NCBI RefSeq assembly: GCF_900107965.1
Contig: NZ_FNVU01000015.1
Location: forward strand, 62,001-126,000
From: Actinacidiphila yanglinensis
Lineage (GTDB): Bacteria; Actinomycetota; Actinomycetes; Streptomycetales; Streptomycetaceae
DNA length: 64,000 nt
Direction of reading: 5' to 3'
How positions within the stretch are numbered: position 1 is the first letter of the stretch; each line of letters opens with the position of its first letter. This document shows, piece by piece, positions 1-8,939 of the stretch. The notes under the pieces were generated by a model. It searched no databases. It saw nothing but the letters and a program-made list of their open reading frames with translations, and was not told the origin of the DNA. The position numbers and the translations under genes are program-made.

Positions 1-148
1 ACAGAACAGGAAGCCTGCCGATCGCAGCGACGCCCGTATCGGCCTGGAGCATTCTCGAATGCCCCGGACGCGGGTCCGCATGTTGGACAGAATGACCAAA
101 TCATGGACACGCCGGCAACTGTGACCAACGTATCGGCAAGATGCCCGC

Positions 149-790
149 ATGACTTCGGAGATACGCGGGGCGTACCTACTGGCTGCTGAACGGGCCGTGC
201 AACTCCTGGCCACTGAAGAGTTGGCACATCGCTGGGAGAAGGAATCAGTGCTGCCAGGGATGTCGGTCGGCGGGCTGGCCGGCCACCTCGCACGCAGCGT
301 TCTGCAAGTCGAGTGGTTCCTCGACGGCCAAGTGGTCGGCACGGAACCGGTGTCTCCGGTGCACTACTACGCCAGGCTCGTGGGCACGTCCGTTCCCGGC
401 TCCGCGCTGAACGTCGGCGTGCGGGCGCGGAGCGAGGAAACGGCAGCAGCCGGCCCCGCCGCCGTTGCCGAGCAGGCGGAGGCTGCGTGGCGACGGCTGG
501 CAGCCAGGCTGGACAAGGAGCCGACCGATCGGCGAGTGGCCATCCTTCACCGGCCAGGAGAGGAGATGCTGCTCGACGGCTACCTCCGGACCCGCTGCGT
601 CGAACTGGCAGTCCACCTGGATGATCTGGCACTGAGCGTGGGCGTTCGTTGCTCGGCGCCCGAAGCCACCCTGGCCGTCGCGGTTGACGTGCTCATCGCG
701 GCTGCCCGGGAACGGCATGGCGATCAGGCCGTCATGCACGCGCTGGCCAGACGCGAACGTGACCTCGACCAGGCCCTGCGCGTGCTCTAG
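149..790 (+). CDS. maleylpyruvate isomerase family (mycothiol-dependent, DinB-like) protein
   Basis: 213 aa, ATG start. The N-terminal half reads as the four-helix DinB-like fold of the mycothiol-dependent maleylpyruvate isomerase N-terminal family: a GLAGHLARSV segment near residues 42-51 supplies a metal-type His, and a second His lies in the ELAVHLDDLA segment near residue 155. Family members are soluble actinobacterial enzymes, many of them thiol-dependent isomerases or S-transferases with unknown substrates. It stands alone on the plus strand about 1.6 kb outside the NRPS operon, so a role in the peptide pathway is doubtful. Family assignment is fairly secure; the reaction is unknown. 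Confidence 0.7.
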   Translation: MTSEIRGAYLLAAERAVQLLATEELAHRWEKESVLPGMSVGGLAGHLARSVLQVEWFLDGQVVGTEPVSPVHYYARLVGTSVPGSALNVGVRARSEETAAAGPAAVAEQAEAAWRRLAARLDKEPTDRRVAILHRPGEEMLLDGYLRTRCVELAVHLDDLALSVGVRCSAPEATLAVAVDVLIAAARERHGDQAVMHALARRERDLDQALRVL

Positions 791-1085
791 GCCCTCCTGA
801 CACCCGCGCCCACGGATATCGGGGAGACAGGATTTGGCTTGTCCCACCTTCCAAGTCTGGATCGTGAGTGGGCGGTTCGTGAGCCTTCGAGTCATCATCC
901 TGCTGGACCAGGCAGTCGAGCACACCGGCCGCAGCGTCCGCAAAGCCCTGGACACCGACGCGCCTCCATCCGCAGCGCGCCGCACCTGATGTGAGATTGG
1001 ACGGTTGGCCAGGTGTACCGATGCGTGATCAACGGATGATCCGAGTGCGGTCTTTGATCTGGATCATCGGGCCTCACGCCTGGTG
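791..1085. other. gene-poor stretch with an inverted repeat
   Basis: No convincing gene. A 41-codon GTG frame (864-989) has no clear ribosome site or recognisable product and may be a gene remnant. The only structured element is the inverted repeat listed at 1035-1068. Confidence 0.4.
1035..1068. repeat. inverted repeat, possible terminator
   Basis: Perfect 8-bp arms GATGATCC (1035-1042) and GGATCATC (1061-1068) around an 18-nt loop, just past the 3' end of the minus-strand small gene that stops at 1086. It could be a weak terminator for that gene or a protein-binding palindrome. No T-run follows it. Confidence 0.35.
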
Positions 1086-1286
1086 TCAGGCCGTCTCGTC
1101 GAGGCGCATGGCGATTGAAGCTGTGCCCTTGGCGAGGCGAACAAGGTCGGCTGCGTATGCAGCTCGCTCGGCCGACCGGTCTTGCGATGTCCGCACGAAG
1201 CGGATCGTGCGCTCCAGCAGGCGGAGGGCGTTCTCCAGAGCCCGTTCCTGGTCCTCACGACTGTGCTGTGTCATGCCCGGCATCAT
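1086..1286 (-). CDS. small hypothetical protein, 66 aa
   Basis: Charged, Arg/Glu/Ala-rich, probably all-helical small protein (MMPGMTQHSREDQERALENA...). No signal peptide, membrane segment or known motif is visible. The start is uncertain: tandem ATGs at 1286/1283 and another at 1274 (62 aa) are all possible, none with a strong Shine-Dalgarno sequence. It is not recognised as a member of any family and lies outside the NRPS operon. Amino-acid composition and codon bias look coding, so it is kept as a probable gene. Confidence 0.45.
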   Translation of the reverse strand: MMPGMTQHSREDQERALENALRLLERTIRFVRTSQDRSAERAAYAADLVRLAKGTASIAMRLDETA

Positions 1287-1367
1287 GGCATCGAGAGCTG
1301 AACGAGGTCTTTGATCCAGGTTGTCGAAGCCGCCACGGCGGGGCGGGCAGATCCGCGAAGGCCGTGC

Positions 1368-1387
1368 GCCCGGAAGGGCATCCGGGC
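1368..1387 (-). terminator. hairpin downstream of the hotdog gene
   Basis: GCCCGGA (1368-1374) and TCCGGGC (1381-1387) form a 7-bp G+C stem with a 6-nt loop, about 75 nt beyond the stop of the minus-strand gene ending at 1463. There is no U-tract, which is common for actinobacterial terminators. Confidence 0.4.
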
Positions 1388-1462
1388 AAACCGGTAGCCC
1401 TGGTTGTGTCTGGACGACGCGGCCGCGCTGTCCACGGCGAAACCGGTGGGAACGGAGCCGCC

Positions 1463-2191
1463 TCAGACCGCGACCCAGTGGGCCGTGGCGCTCGCCAGCA
1501 GCTTGCCGTCCTCCGCGTCGTACAGGGCTGTGGAGTTGACCACCACGTGACCGCCGCCGCCCGTGCGCTGACCGACCACCACGCAGGGGCGCGAGGCGCG
1601 CGGCGGTTCCACGACGCGGGTGGTCATCCGGCCCAGCAACCGCAGTTCGATCCGGGGATCGGTGGTCCAGCCGCCAGGGCAGTCCAGCGCCGCCCAGACC
1701 ACCTCGGCCGCGATGGTCCCCGACGCGTCGGCATGCCGCTCGTCGGGTGACCAGACGCAGGCGACCGTGCCGAAGCGCCCGGGCAGTTGTCCCGGGGTCA
1801 GTCCCAGTCCTTCGCCCCCGCGGTCGACACCGCAAGCGAAGCAGGTGGGGAAGGGGTGGCCGGTGCGGCCCAGGAACGACTCTGCGGCCACCTCGGCCTC
1901 CGCCGGGGAAATCCCGGGGACCGGCACCACCTCGTCGTTCGCGGGACTCACGGTGGCGACCAGCTCGTCCCCGGCCCACGCCTGGCCGCGCCGCCCCGAC
2001 ACGCGGTAGACCAGCGGGACGGCGAGCGGCACAGGCGACAACAGTGTCACCGCGACGGGTCCTTCCAGGTGCTCGGCGGCCATGGCCGCGAGCCGACCGC
2101 AGGCGTAACCGCCGTTGGCGCTGGTCGGCGGGCCGTTGAAACCCGCGGCGATGGTGAGCCCGCGCTCGCGGTACACGGGGCTGTGGGACAC
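1463..2191 (-). CDS. hotdog-fold (thioesterase-like) protein
   Basis: 242 aa from the GTG at 2191, chosen because a strong AGGAGGAGG site sits 5-7 nt upstream. The open frame extends further but that part looks non-coding. The sequence has two halves suggesting a double-hotdog arrangement, with FNGPPTSANGGYACG early, a CFACGVDR motif near the middle and VWAALDCPGGW later, as in uncharacterised acyl-CoA/acyl-ACP thioesterase-like actinobacterial proteins. It is divergent from the oxygenase at 2446, with 254 bp between them holding both promoters. It probably marks the left border of the cluster. A role in fatty-acyl supply for the FAAL is possible but unsupported. Confidence 0.65.
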   Translation of the reverse strand: MSHSPVYRERGLTIAAGFNGPPTSANGGYACGRLAAMAAEHLEGPVAVTLLSPVPLAVPLVYRVSGRRGQAWAGDELVATVSPANDEVVPVPGISPAEAEVAAESFLGRTGHPFPTCFACGVDRGGEGLGLTPGQLPGRFGTVACVWSPDERHADASGTIAAEVVWAALDCPGGWTTDPRIELRLLGRMTTRVVEPPRASRPCVVVGQRTGGGGHVVVNSTALYDAEDGKLLASATAHWVAV

Positions 2192-2445
2192 GGCTGCCTC
2201 CTCCTGGGACGGCGGCCGGGGCGTCCTCCTCGGGCGGAGCAGCCCCGGTCTCGGTCTCGAACCGTAGTGCGCGAACGTCCGCCGGTTGCCGGAGCGGGGA
2301 GGGTCTGCTGTCAGGCATCCTCCCGACTGTCGCCCCGGCGATGGTTGTTGCCACTGTCGTGTCCTGTGCACCACCGCGTGCCGGCCGCCGCCGAAGCACG
2401 GCCGACACGGCACTTCGATCCCCGCACGTTCCCCGGAGGTACGAC

Positions 2446-3537
2446 ATGGGTTCGACTTCGATGCGGACGGCAGGCTCCGAGGAGCTGACCGTCCGAGCGA
2501 CCGACAACATCCCCGGCCTCGAACTGACCGCCGACGAGCGCGAGGCGATCCGCGCGACGACCGACACGGTGCTCGCCGAGGACCCCGGCCGTCCGCTTGA
2601 GGAACGGCTGGAGCGGCTGGCCCTGCACGCCCATGGGCTTCCGCTCCGGCTGCGCAGCGTGCTCAACTCCTTCCGGCTGACCGGCCGCCCCTACGGTGGG
2701 CTGGTCATCTCCGGTCTGCCCATCGACGAGTCCGCCGTGGGCCCCACCCCGCTCTCCTACACCGACACGCCCGACGGCGCCGAGGCCGAACGCGCCGCCG
2801 CACTGCTGCTCCTCACCGGCTCCCTGCTGGGCAATCCCTTCTCCTACCTCACCCAGCAGCGCGGCCGCTTGGTACTCGACGTGTTCCCGGTGCGCGGGCA
2901 CGAGGAGTCGCAGCTCGGGTCCAGCTCGACGGTCAACCTGGAGTGGCACAACGAGGACGCCTTCCACCCGCTGCGCGCGGACTGGCTCATGCTGTTCTGC
3001 CTGCGCAACCACGACCGGGTGCCGACGACCTTCCTGCCGATCCAGGATGTCCCGCTGGACCAGGAGACCTCCCGGGTGCTCTTCGAGGACCGCTTCGTGG
3101 TGCTTCCGGACGAGTCGCACACCGCCGCCTTCAACGAGGCCACCACCGGCGTCGACGAGGACGACTGGGTCGGCCGGGCGTTCAAGCAGGTCGCCGAGAT
3201 GAACAGCAGTCCGCACCGGACCGCCGTGCTCACCGGCGACCCCGCCGCGCCGTTCGTGCGCCTTGACCCCGCGTTCATGGAGCGCGACCTGGACGACGAG
3301 CCCGCGGAGAAGGCCCTGGACCAGGTGATCCGGTCCATCGACGACCGGATCCAGGACGTGGTCCTGGCCCCGGGTGAGCTGCTGGTCATCGACAACAAGC
3401 GGGCCGTGCACGGCCGCCGCCCGTTCGAGGCGCGCTACGACGGCAGCGACCGCTGGCTGCGCCGCATCAACATCACCGCGGACCTGCGCCAGTCGGAGGA
3501 CCGGCGCTACGGGTCGCACGGCCGCGCGATCGTCTGA
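2446..3537 (+). CDS. VioC/AsnO-type Fe(II)/2-oxoglutarate amino-acid beta-hydroxylase
   Basis: 363 aa from the ATG at 2446, with GGAGG 7 nt upstream. This is the clavaminate-synthase-like family that includes VioC (Arg), AsnO (Asn) and the enduracididine hydroxylases. The iron ligands are visible: H168 and E170 in EWHNEDAFHP, and H322 in AVHGRRPF, followed by the RYDG.DRWLRRIN segment that carries the oxoglutarate-binding Arg. VioC is remembered as holding its Arg guanidine with a D-x-D pair (VDGD); the matching stretch here is LDPAF (D274-P-A), so free arginine is not a safe prediction. It is the first gene of the left operon, about 70 bp before the FAAL-NRPS, and so likely makes a beta-hydroxy building block for it. 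A paralogue lies at 47254-48342. Confidence 0.88.
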   Translation: MGSTSMRTAGSEELTVRATDNIPGLELTADEREAIRATTDTVLAEDPGRPLEERLERLALHAHGLPLRLRSVLNSFRLTGRPYGGLVISGLPIDESAVGPTPLSYTDTPDGAEAERAAALLLLTGSLLGNPFSYLTQQRGRLVLDVFPVRGHEESQLGSSSTVNLEWHNEDAFHPLRADWLMLFCLRNHDRVPTTFLPIQDVPLDQETSRVLFEDRFVVLPDESHTAAFNEATTGVDEDDWVGRAFKQVAEMNSSPHRTAVLTGDPAAPFVRLDPAFMERDLDDEPAEKALDQVIRSIDDRIQDVVLAPGELLVIDNKRAVHGRRPFEARYDGSDRWLRRINITADLRQSEDRRYGSHGRAIV

Positions 3538-3609
3538 TCCGCACACCGATCCTCAGGACCGCCCATCCGGCGAGGGAGACGCCCCGCGCCCAGGACCAGT
3601 GAGGTGCCG

Positions 3610-6600
3610 ATGACACAGCCGAACCCCGGCGCGGGCGACTGGACTGAACTGCTCGCACGGACCGCCGACCGGCAACCCGCCCGTGCCGCCTTCGACTTCC
3701 TCGTCGACGGCGAGGAGCCGGCGGCCGCACTGAGCTACGGCCAACTCGACCGCCGGGCACGCGCGATCGGGGCGCGGCTGCGGGAACTCGGGCTCGCCGA
3801 TCGCCCGGTATTGCTGCTCTATCCGCCGGGGGTGGAGTACGTGACCGCCTTCTTCGGCTGCCTGTACGCCGGCGCGATCGCCGTGCCCGCGTATCCGCCG
3901 ACCCGCCGTCCGCGCTCGGTACGGCGCGTCCTGGGCATCGCCGCGGACTGCGGGGCGACGCATGCCCTGACCACCGCGGAGTCCGCGCTGCGGCTGGGCG
4001 CTCTGTTCGCGGAGGACGTCGGGTTGCGGATCGTGGCGACGGACGAGGTACCGACCGAGTACGCGGACAACTGGACCGCGCCGGGCGTGCACGCGGGGAC
4101 CCCGGCGTTCGTCCAATACACCTCCGGCTCGACCGGGACTCCCCGGGGAGTCCTGCTCACCCACGGCAACCTGCTCGCCAATGCCGCGGTCACCCGGAGG
4201 CTCTTCGGCACATCCGAGGCCACCCGTGTGGTGTCCTGGCTGCCCATGTACCACGACATGGGACTGATCGGCTCGGTACTCGGCACCGTGTACTGCGGCG
4301 GCAGTTGCACCCTGATGTCCCCGACCGCGTTCGTGCAGCGTCCCGCCCGCTGGCTGGAGGCGATCAGCAGCACCCGCGCGACGATCAGCGGGGCACCGGA
4401 CTTCGCCTACCAGCTGTGTGTGGACCGTGTCAGCGTGCAGGAGCGCGCGGCCCTGGACCTCAGCGCCTGGGAGGTCGCCTTCGACGGCGCCGAGCCCGTC
4501 CGGCCGCACACGCTGCGGCAGTTCGCCGAGACCTTCGCCGAGTGCGGCTTCCGGGCCGAGGCGCTCACCCCGTGCTACGGACTCGCCGAGGCGACGCTCC
4601 TGGTCAGCGCCAAGGTCCGGGGCACCGAAGTACGGATCGACCACTCCCCGCCCGAAGCCGGCGGCGCCCTCGTCTCCTGCGGCGCGGTACCGGAGGAGCA
4701 CCAGGTGCGGATCGTCGACCCGGACAGCGGGCTGCGCCGCGAGGAGGGAACGGTCGGCGAGATCTGGATCGCGTCTCCCAGCGTGCCCGAGGGCTACCTG
4801 GGCCGACCCGAGGAGAGCGCGGCTGTCTTCCGGGCCGCGCTGGAGGACGAGCCGGGCACCCGGTACCTGCGCACCGGGGACCTGGGCTATCTGAGCGGCG
4901 GGGAGTTGCACGTCTCGGGCAGGCTCAAGGATCTGGTGATCATCCGCGGCCGCAACCACTACCCGCAGGACATCGAGGAAAGTGCCGAGGCAGCCCACCC
5001 CGCGCTGTCCCGCGGCGGCGGGGCCGCCTTCTCGCTCAAGGTCCTCGACGCCGAGGAACTCGTCGTCGTGCACGAGGTGCACCGCTCCTTCGAGGGAGAC
5101 CTCGCGGAGGTCGCCGAGGCCGTGAGCACCGCTGTGGCGGCGGCCCACGGCGTGCGCCCGTACGCGGTGGTCCTGATCAGGACCGGCGGCCTGCCCCGTA
5201 CCTCAAGTGGCAAAGTGCAGCGGCGGGCCTGCCGCGAGGAACTGCTCGCCGGTGCGTTGCCGGAACTGGCCCGTACCGCTCCCCCACGCGAATCCGGGTC
5301 CGCTGCGCAGGATCTGCGGACCGCCGACGTCCTGGACGTGCTCCGTACGGAGCTGGAGCACGTCCTCGGCCAGGGGGCTTTCGCGGAGGACTCCCCCCTG
5401 GTCGCGCTGGGACTCGACTCGCTGGGCGCGGTCGGCCTCCAGCAGCGCATCGAGCGCGCCCTCGGCCGGCGGGTCGAGCTCGACGACGTGTCGGATCTCA
5501 GCCTCACCGAGCTGGCCGGCCTACTGGCAGGCTCCCCCGATCCGCTCCCGGTACCGGCGCCGCAGCCGGAGCGGGGACAGGACGTCCGCGCCGCGGTCGG
5601 TATCCAGCCGCTGTCCGCCAACGAGCGCTCGCAGTGGCTCGGCCACCAACTGGCCCCCGGGGCCAGGAGCCAGGTCATCGCCGCCGCCGTGGACGTGCAC
5701 GGCAGCTTGGACACCGACGCCCTGGAGCGGGCCCTGCGTGGAGCCGTCCGGCAGCACCCCGCCCTGCGCAGCACTGTCAGGACGGTGGACGGTGAGATCG
5801 TCCGGCAGGTCTCGGACGACCTGCCCCCGGACTTCTCCCGCCATGACGCCATCGGCTGGAGCGGAGACGTGCTTCGCTCGCGGACCGAAGAAGCCGCCTA
5901 CCTGCCTTTCGACTTGGAGCACGGCCCGCTGCTGCGCGTCACGGTCTTCGCCACCGGTCCCGGCGAGCACCGCCTGGTGCTCTCGGTCCACCACCTCGTC
6001 GCGGACCTCGCGTCACTGGAACTGCTCCTCGCGGAGATCGACCGGCGCTATCCCGTCGAGACCGGCGAAGCGGCGCCCGCTCCCGAACCGCCGACCAGGA
6101 CCGCACCGGGACCGGCCACGGCGCCGCCCGATCCGGCGCCCGCCGAGCAGCTGTGGAACTACTGGCGCGACCAGCTGGACGGTGCGCCCACCAGCCTGCT
6201 GCTGCCCCTGGACGGACCCCGCCCGCCGAGCCGCCGTTTTCAGGGCGACGCCGTGCCCGTCGAGGTCGGCCGTGAACTGACCGACGCGCTGACCGCTCTC
6301 GCCCGCCAGGAGCGGACCACGCCGTACACGGTACTGATGGCCGCATGGCAGGTCCTGCTCGGGCGGGTGAGCGCGCAGCGCGACCTGCTGGTGGCGACCC
6401 CGGTCCACGGGCGCACCGACCCGGCCGACGCGGCGCGGATCGGCCTGCTGGCCGACATCGTGCCGGTGCGCGGCACGCTGTCCGCGGATGAGGACTCCCG
6501 GAGCCTTCTGCGGCGCACGCACGCCACCGTTCGCGGTGCACTGCGCCACAGCGGACTCCCCTTCCCCTCTTTGGTCGAGCGGCTCAACCCGCGGCGCGAG

Positions 6601-8877
6601 GCCGGTCGACCTGCCCTGGTACAGGCCGTCCTGACGGTGCATCGGCCCGTCGGGTCCTGCGGCGCGCTCGTCGCCGCCTGCGCGCTGGGCAGGCCGGGGA
6701 CCTCGGGCAGTATCGGCGGACTGCGGCTGGAATCCGCGGAGTTCACTCCGCCTCCGAGCCAGTTCGAGATCGGCCTCACCCTCGCCGACGCCGACGAGGG
6801 TTTCGTCGGACTGCTCCACTTCGATCCCGACCTCTTCGCACGGTCCACCGCCGAAGGCTGGGCGGCGTCCTTCACCGAGGTCCTCGGCGCCCTGGTGCAC
6901 GACCCCGACACGCCGGTCGGCCGCACGGAGGTTCGCACGGAGGTCCACCGGCCGGACAGCTCGCACCGCCAGGCCCGGCCGCTGCGGCCGGTGCACGAGC
7001 AGTTCGCCGACCGGGCGGCACGAACCCCGGACCGCGTCGCCCTGCTCTGGGACGGCGGCTCGCTCAGCTACCGCGAGTTGGACGCCCGCGCGAACAAGCT
7101 GGCGCACCGGCTGCGCTCGGCCGGCGTCGGACCCGAGTCGATGGTGGCGCTGTGCCTGCCGCGCACAGCCGAGCTGGTGGTGGCGGTGATCGCGGTCGCC
7201 AAGGCGGGCGGCGCCTACGTACCGCTCGACCCGGGACACCCGGCGGAGCGGATCAACCATGTCCTGCGGGACTCCGCGCCCCGCGTCGTGGTGGCGACCA
7301 CCGCCACCCTCGCCTCGCTCCCCGAGTACACCGCCGACGTCATCGACCTCGGCGCAGAGGCGGAGGTGATCGCGGCGCTGCCCGAGCAGGCCCCGGAGGT
7401 ACCCGGCGACCTGGACCGGCTGGCCTACGTGATCCACACCTCCGGGTCCACCGGCCGGCCCAAGGGCGTGCTGGTCGAACACCGGGGGGTGGCCAACCTC
7501 TTCGCGGCGGCCGAGGACTTCCGCTTCGACCACACCGATGTGTGGACGCTCTTCCACTCCTACGCCTTCGACTTCTCGGTGTGGGAGCTGTGGGGGCCGC
7601 TGGTCCACGGTGGTGCCCTGGTCATCGTCCCGACCGAGGCGACGCTGTCGCCCAGGGCGCTCTGGGACCTGCTGCGCCGGCACCGGGTCACCGTGCTCAA
7701 CCAGACTCCCGCCGTCTTCGCGGAACTGACGGCCGCCTGCCCCGACCAGCTCGCCGGACTGGACCTGCGCCACATCGTCTTCGGCGGCGAGAAGCTCGAC
7801 CGCGGGCACCTGGAGACCTGGTGGGCGCACGGCGACCCCGGCACCCGACTCACCAACATGTACGGCATCACCGAGATCACGGTGCACGCCACGTACGGAC
7901 CGCTGCCGTGCGGTACGGATCCGACGTCCGCGATCGGGCTGGGCGTCCCCCTGACCGGAACCGACCTGCGGCTGCTCCGTGCCGACGGCGCGCTGGCGGC
8001 GGTCGGGGAACCCGGCGAGATCTGCCTCGGCGGCGCCGGTGTGGCCCGGGGATACCTGGGCCTGCCGGCACTGACCGCGCAGCGCTTCATCCCGCACCCC
8101 GAGCTTCCCGGCCGCCGGATGTACCGGTCCGGCGACCTGGCGCGGCTGGACCAGGACGGGCGGCTGGTCTACCTCGGCCGGGCCGACGACCAGGTGAAGA
8201 TCCGCGGGCACCGGATCGAGCCCGGCGAGATCGAGGCGGCCCTGCGGACCCACCCCGACGTGCTGCAGGCCGTCGTCGTGCCCCGGCGCTCCCCCGGCGG
8301 ACAGACAGGACTGGTCGGATATCTGACGACCGGCCGTTCGCGACCGGACCCGCTCGACCCGGCCGTACTGCGCGCGCATCTGCGCGCCCTGCTCCCCGAG
8401 TACCTGATCCCCGGCTCCTTCCTGACCGTGCCGGAGATCCCGGTCACCGGTAACGGGAAGGTCGACCGCCGGGCCCTGTCCGCGACCACGGAGGCGGTCG
8501 GGACGCGGCCGGCCGCTCCGGCCACCGCGACCGAGCGGACCATCGCCGCCTTCGCCGCCGAGATGCTGGCCGTGGCCTCGGTGGGACGCGACGACGACCT
8601 CTTCGCTCTCGGCTGGCACTCCCTGCTGATGGCCCGGCTGGCGCTGCGCACCGAGGAACACTTCGGAGTCCGCGTCCCCCTGCAGGAACTGTTCGTCGAG
8701 CCGACCGTGACCCGGATCGCCGCCGCCGTGGACCGCGGCATGGACGGGCCGCGCCGCGACCCGGGTGCGGACACCATCGTCCGCGCCGACCGCTCGCGCT
8801 ACACCGGCGCCCGGAAGGCCGACGGGACGGTGGCCCTGCCCGAGGCACTCACCGGCTCCGGATCGGGGCGACCGTGA
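3610..8877 (+). CDS. NRPS, lipid-initiation and Thr module: FAAL-ACP-C-A(Thr)-PCP
   Basis: 1755 aa. ATG 3610 is preferred over GTG 3604 because GAGG sits just before it. Domains: fatty-acyl-AMP ligase about 1-560 (YTSGSTGTPRG from Y170, then SWLPMYHDMGLIG); ACP with S604 in LGLDSL; C domain with H794/H795 (HHLVADLAS); A domain with HTSGSTGRPKG from about residue 1276; PCP with S1671. The A-domain code by eye is DFWNVGMVHK, one conservative change from the known Thr code DFWNIGMVHK. The enzyme should activate a free fatty acid as acyl-AMP, load the ACP and acylate Thr. The PCP motif is LGWHSL, not LGGHSL, but the phosphopantetheine Ser is kept. No epimerisation domain. It is the only initiation module in the window. 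Confidence 0.95.
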   Translation: MTQPNPGAGDWTELLARTADRQPARAAFDFLVDGEEPAAALSYGQLDRRARAIGARLRELGLADRPVLLLYPPGVEYVTAFFGCLYAGAIAVPAYPPTRRPRSVRRVLGIAADCGATHALTTAESALRLGALFAEDVGLRIVATDEVPTEYADNWTAPGVHAGTPAFVQYTSGSTGTPRGVLLTHGNLLANAAVTRRLFGTSEATRVVSWLPMYHDMGLIGSVLGTVYCGGSCTLMSPTAFVQRPARWLEAISSTRATISGAPDFAYQLCVDRVSVQERAALDLSAWEVAFDGAEPVRPHTLRQFAETFAECGFRAEALTPCYGLAEATLLVSAKVRGTEVRIDHSPPEAGGALVSCGAVPEEHQVRIVDPDSGLRREEGTVGEIWIASPSVPEGYLGRPEESAAVFRAALEDEPGTRYLRTGDLGYLSGGELHVSGRLKDLVIIRGRNHYPQDIEESAEAAHPALSRGGGAAFSLKVLDAEELVVVHEVHRSFEGDLAEVAEAVSTAVAAAHGVRPYAVVLIRTGGLPRTSSGKVQRRACREELLAGALPELARTAPPRESGSAAQDLRTADVLDVLRTELEHVLGQGAFAEDSPLVALGLDSLGAVGLQQRIERALGRRVELDDVSDLSLTELAGLLAGSPDPLPVPAPQPERGQDVRAAVGIQPLSANERSQWLGHQLAPGARSQVIAAAVDVHGSLDTDALERALRGAVRQHPALRSTVRTVDGEIVRQVSDDLPPDFSRHDAIGWSGDVLRSRTEEAAYLPFDLEHGPLLRVTVFATGPGEHRLVLSVHHLVADLASLELLLAEIDRRYPVETGEAAPAPEPPTRTAPGPATAPPDPAPAEQLWNYWRDQLDGAPTSLLLPLDGPRPPSRRFQGDAVPVEVGRELTDALTALARQERTTPYTVLMAAWQVLLGRVSAQRDLLVATPVHGRTDPADAARIGLLADIVPVRGTLSADEDSRSLLRRTHATVRGALRHSGLPFPSLVERLNPRREAGRPALVQAVLTVHRPVGSCGALVAACALGRPGTSGSIGGLRLESAEFTPPPSQFEIGLTLADADEGFVGLLHFDPDLFARSTAEGWAASFTEVLGALVHDPDTPVGRTEVRTEVHRPDSSHRQARPLRPVHEQFADRAARTPDRVALLWDGGSLSYRELDARANKLAHRLRSAGVGPESMVALCLPRTAELVVAVIAVAKAGGAYVPLDPGHPAERINHVLRDSAPRVVVATTATLASLPEYTADVIDLGAEAEVIAALPEQAPEVPGDLDRLAYVIHTSGSTGRPKGVLVEHRGVANLFAAAEDFRFDHTDVWTLFHSYAFDFSVWELWGPLVHGGALVIVPTEATLSPRALWDLLRRHRVTVLNQTPAVFAELTAACPDQLAGLDLRHIVFGGEKLDRGHLETWWAHGDPGTRLTNMYGITEITVHATYGPLPCGTDPTSAIGLGVPLTGTDLRLLRADGALAAVGEPGEICLGGAGVARGYLGLPALTAQRFIPHPELPGRRMYRSGDLARLDQDGRLVYLGRADDQVKIRGHRIEPGEIEAALRTHPDVLQAVVVPRRSPGGQTGLVGYLTTGRSRPDPLDPAVLRAHLRALLPEYLIPGSFLTVPEIPVTGNGKVDRRALSATTEAVGTRPAAPATATERTIAAFAAEMLAVASVGRDDDLFALGWHSLLMARLALRTEEHFGVRVPLQELFVEPTVTRIAAAVDRGMDGPRRDPGADTIVRADRSRYTGARKADGTVALPEALTGSGSGRP

Positions 8878-8939
8878 GCGGCGCTCCCGCACGGATCCCG
8901 AACACTCACCCACGTCCACGGCAGAGTACGGAGCCGGTC

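Noticed and set aside
864..989. 41-codon GTG frame
   Set aside because: No ribosome site, no recognisable product, no context.
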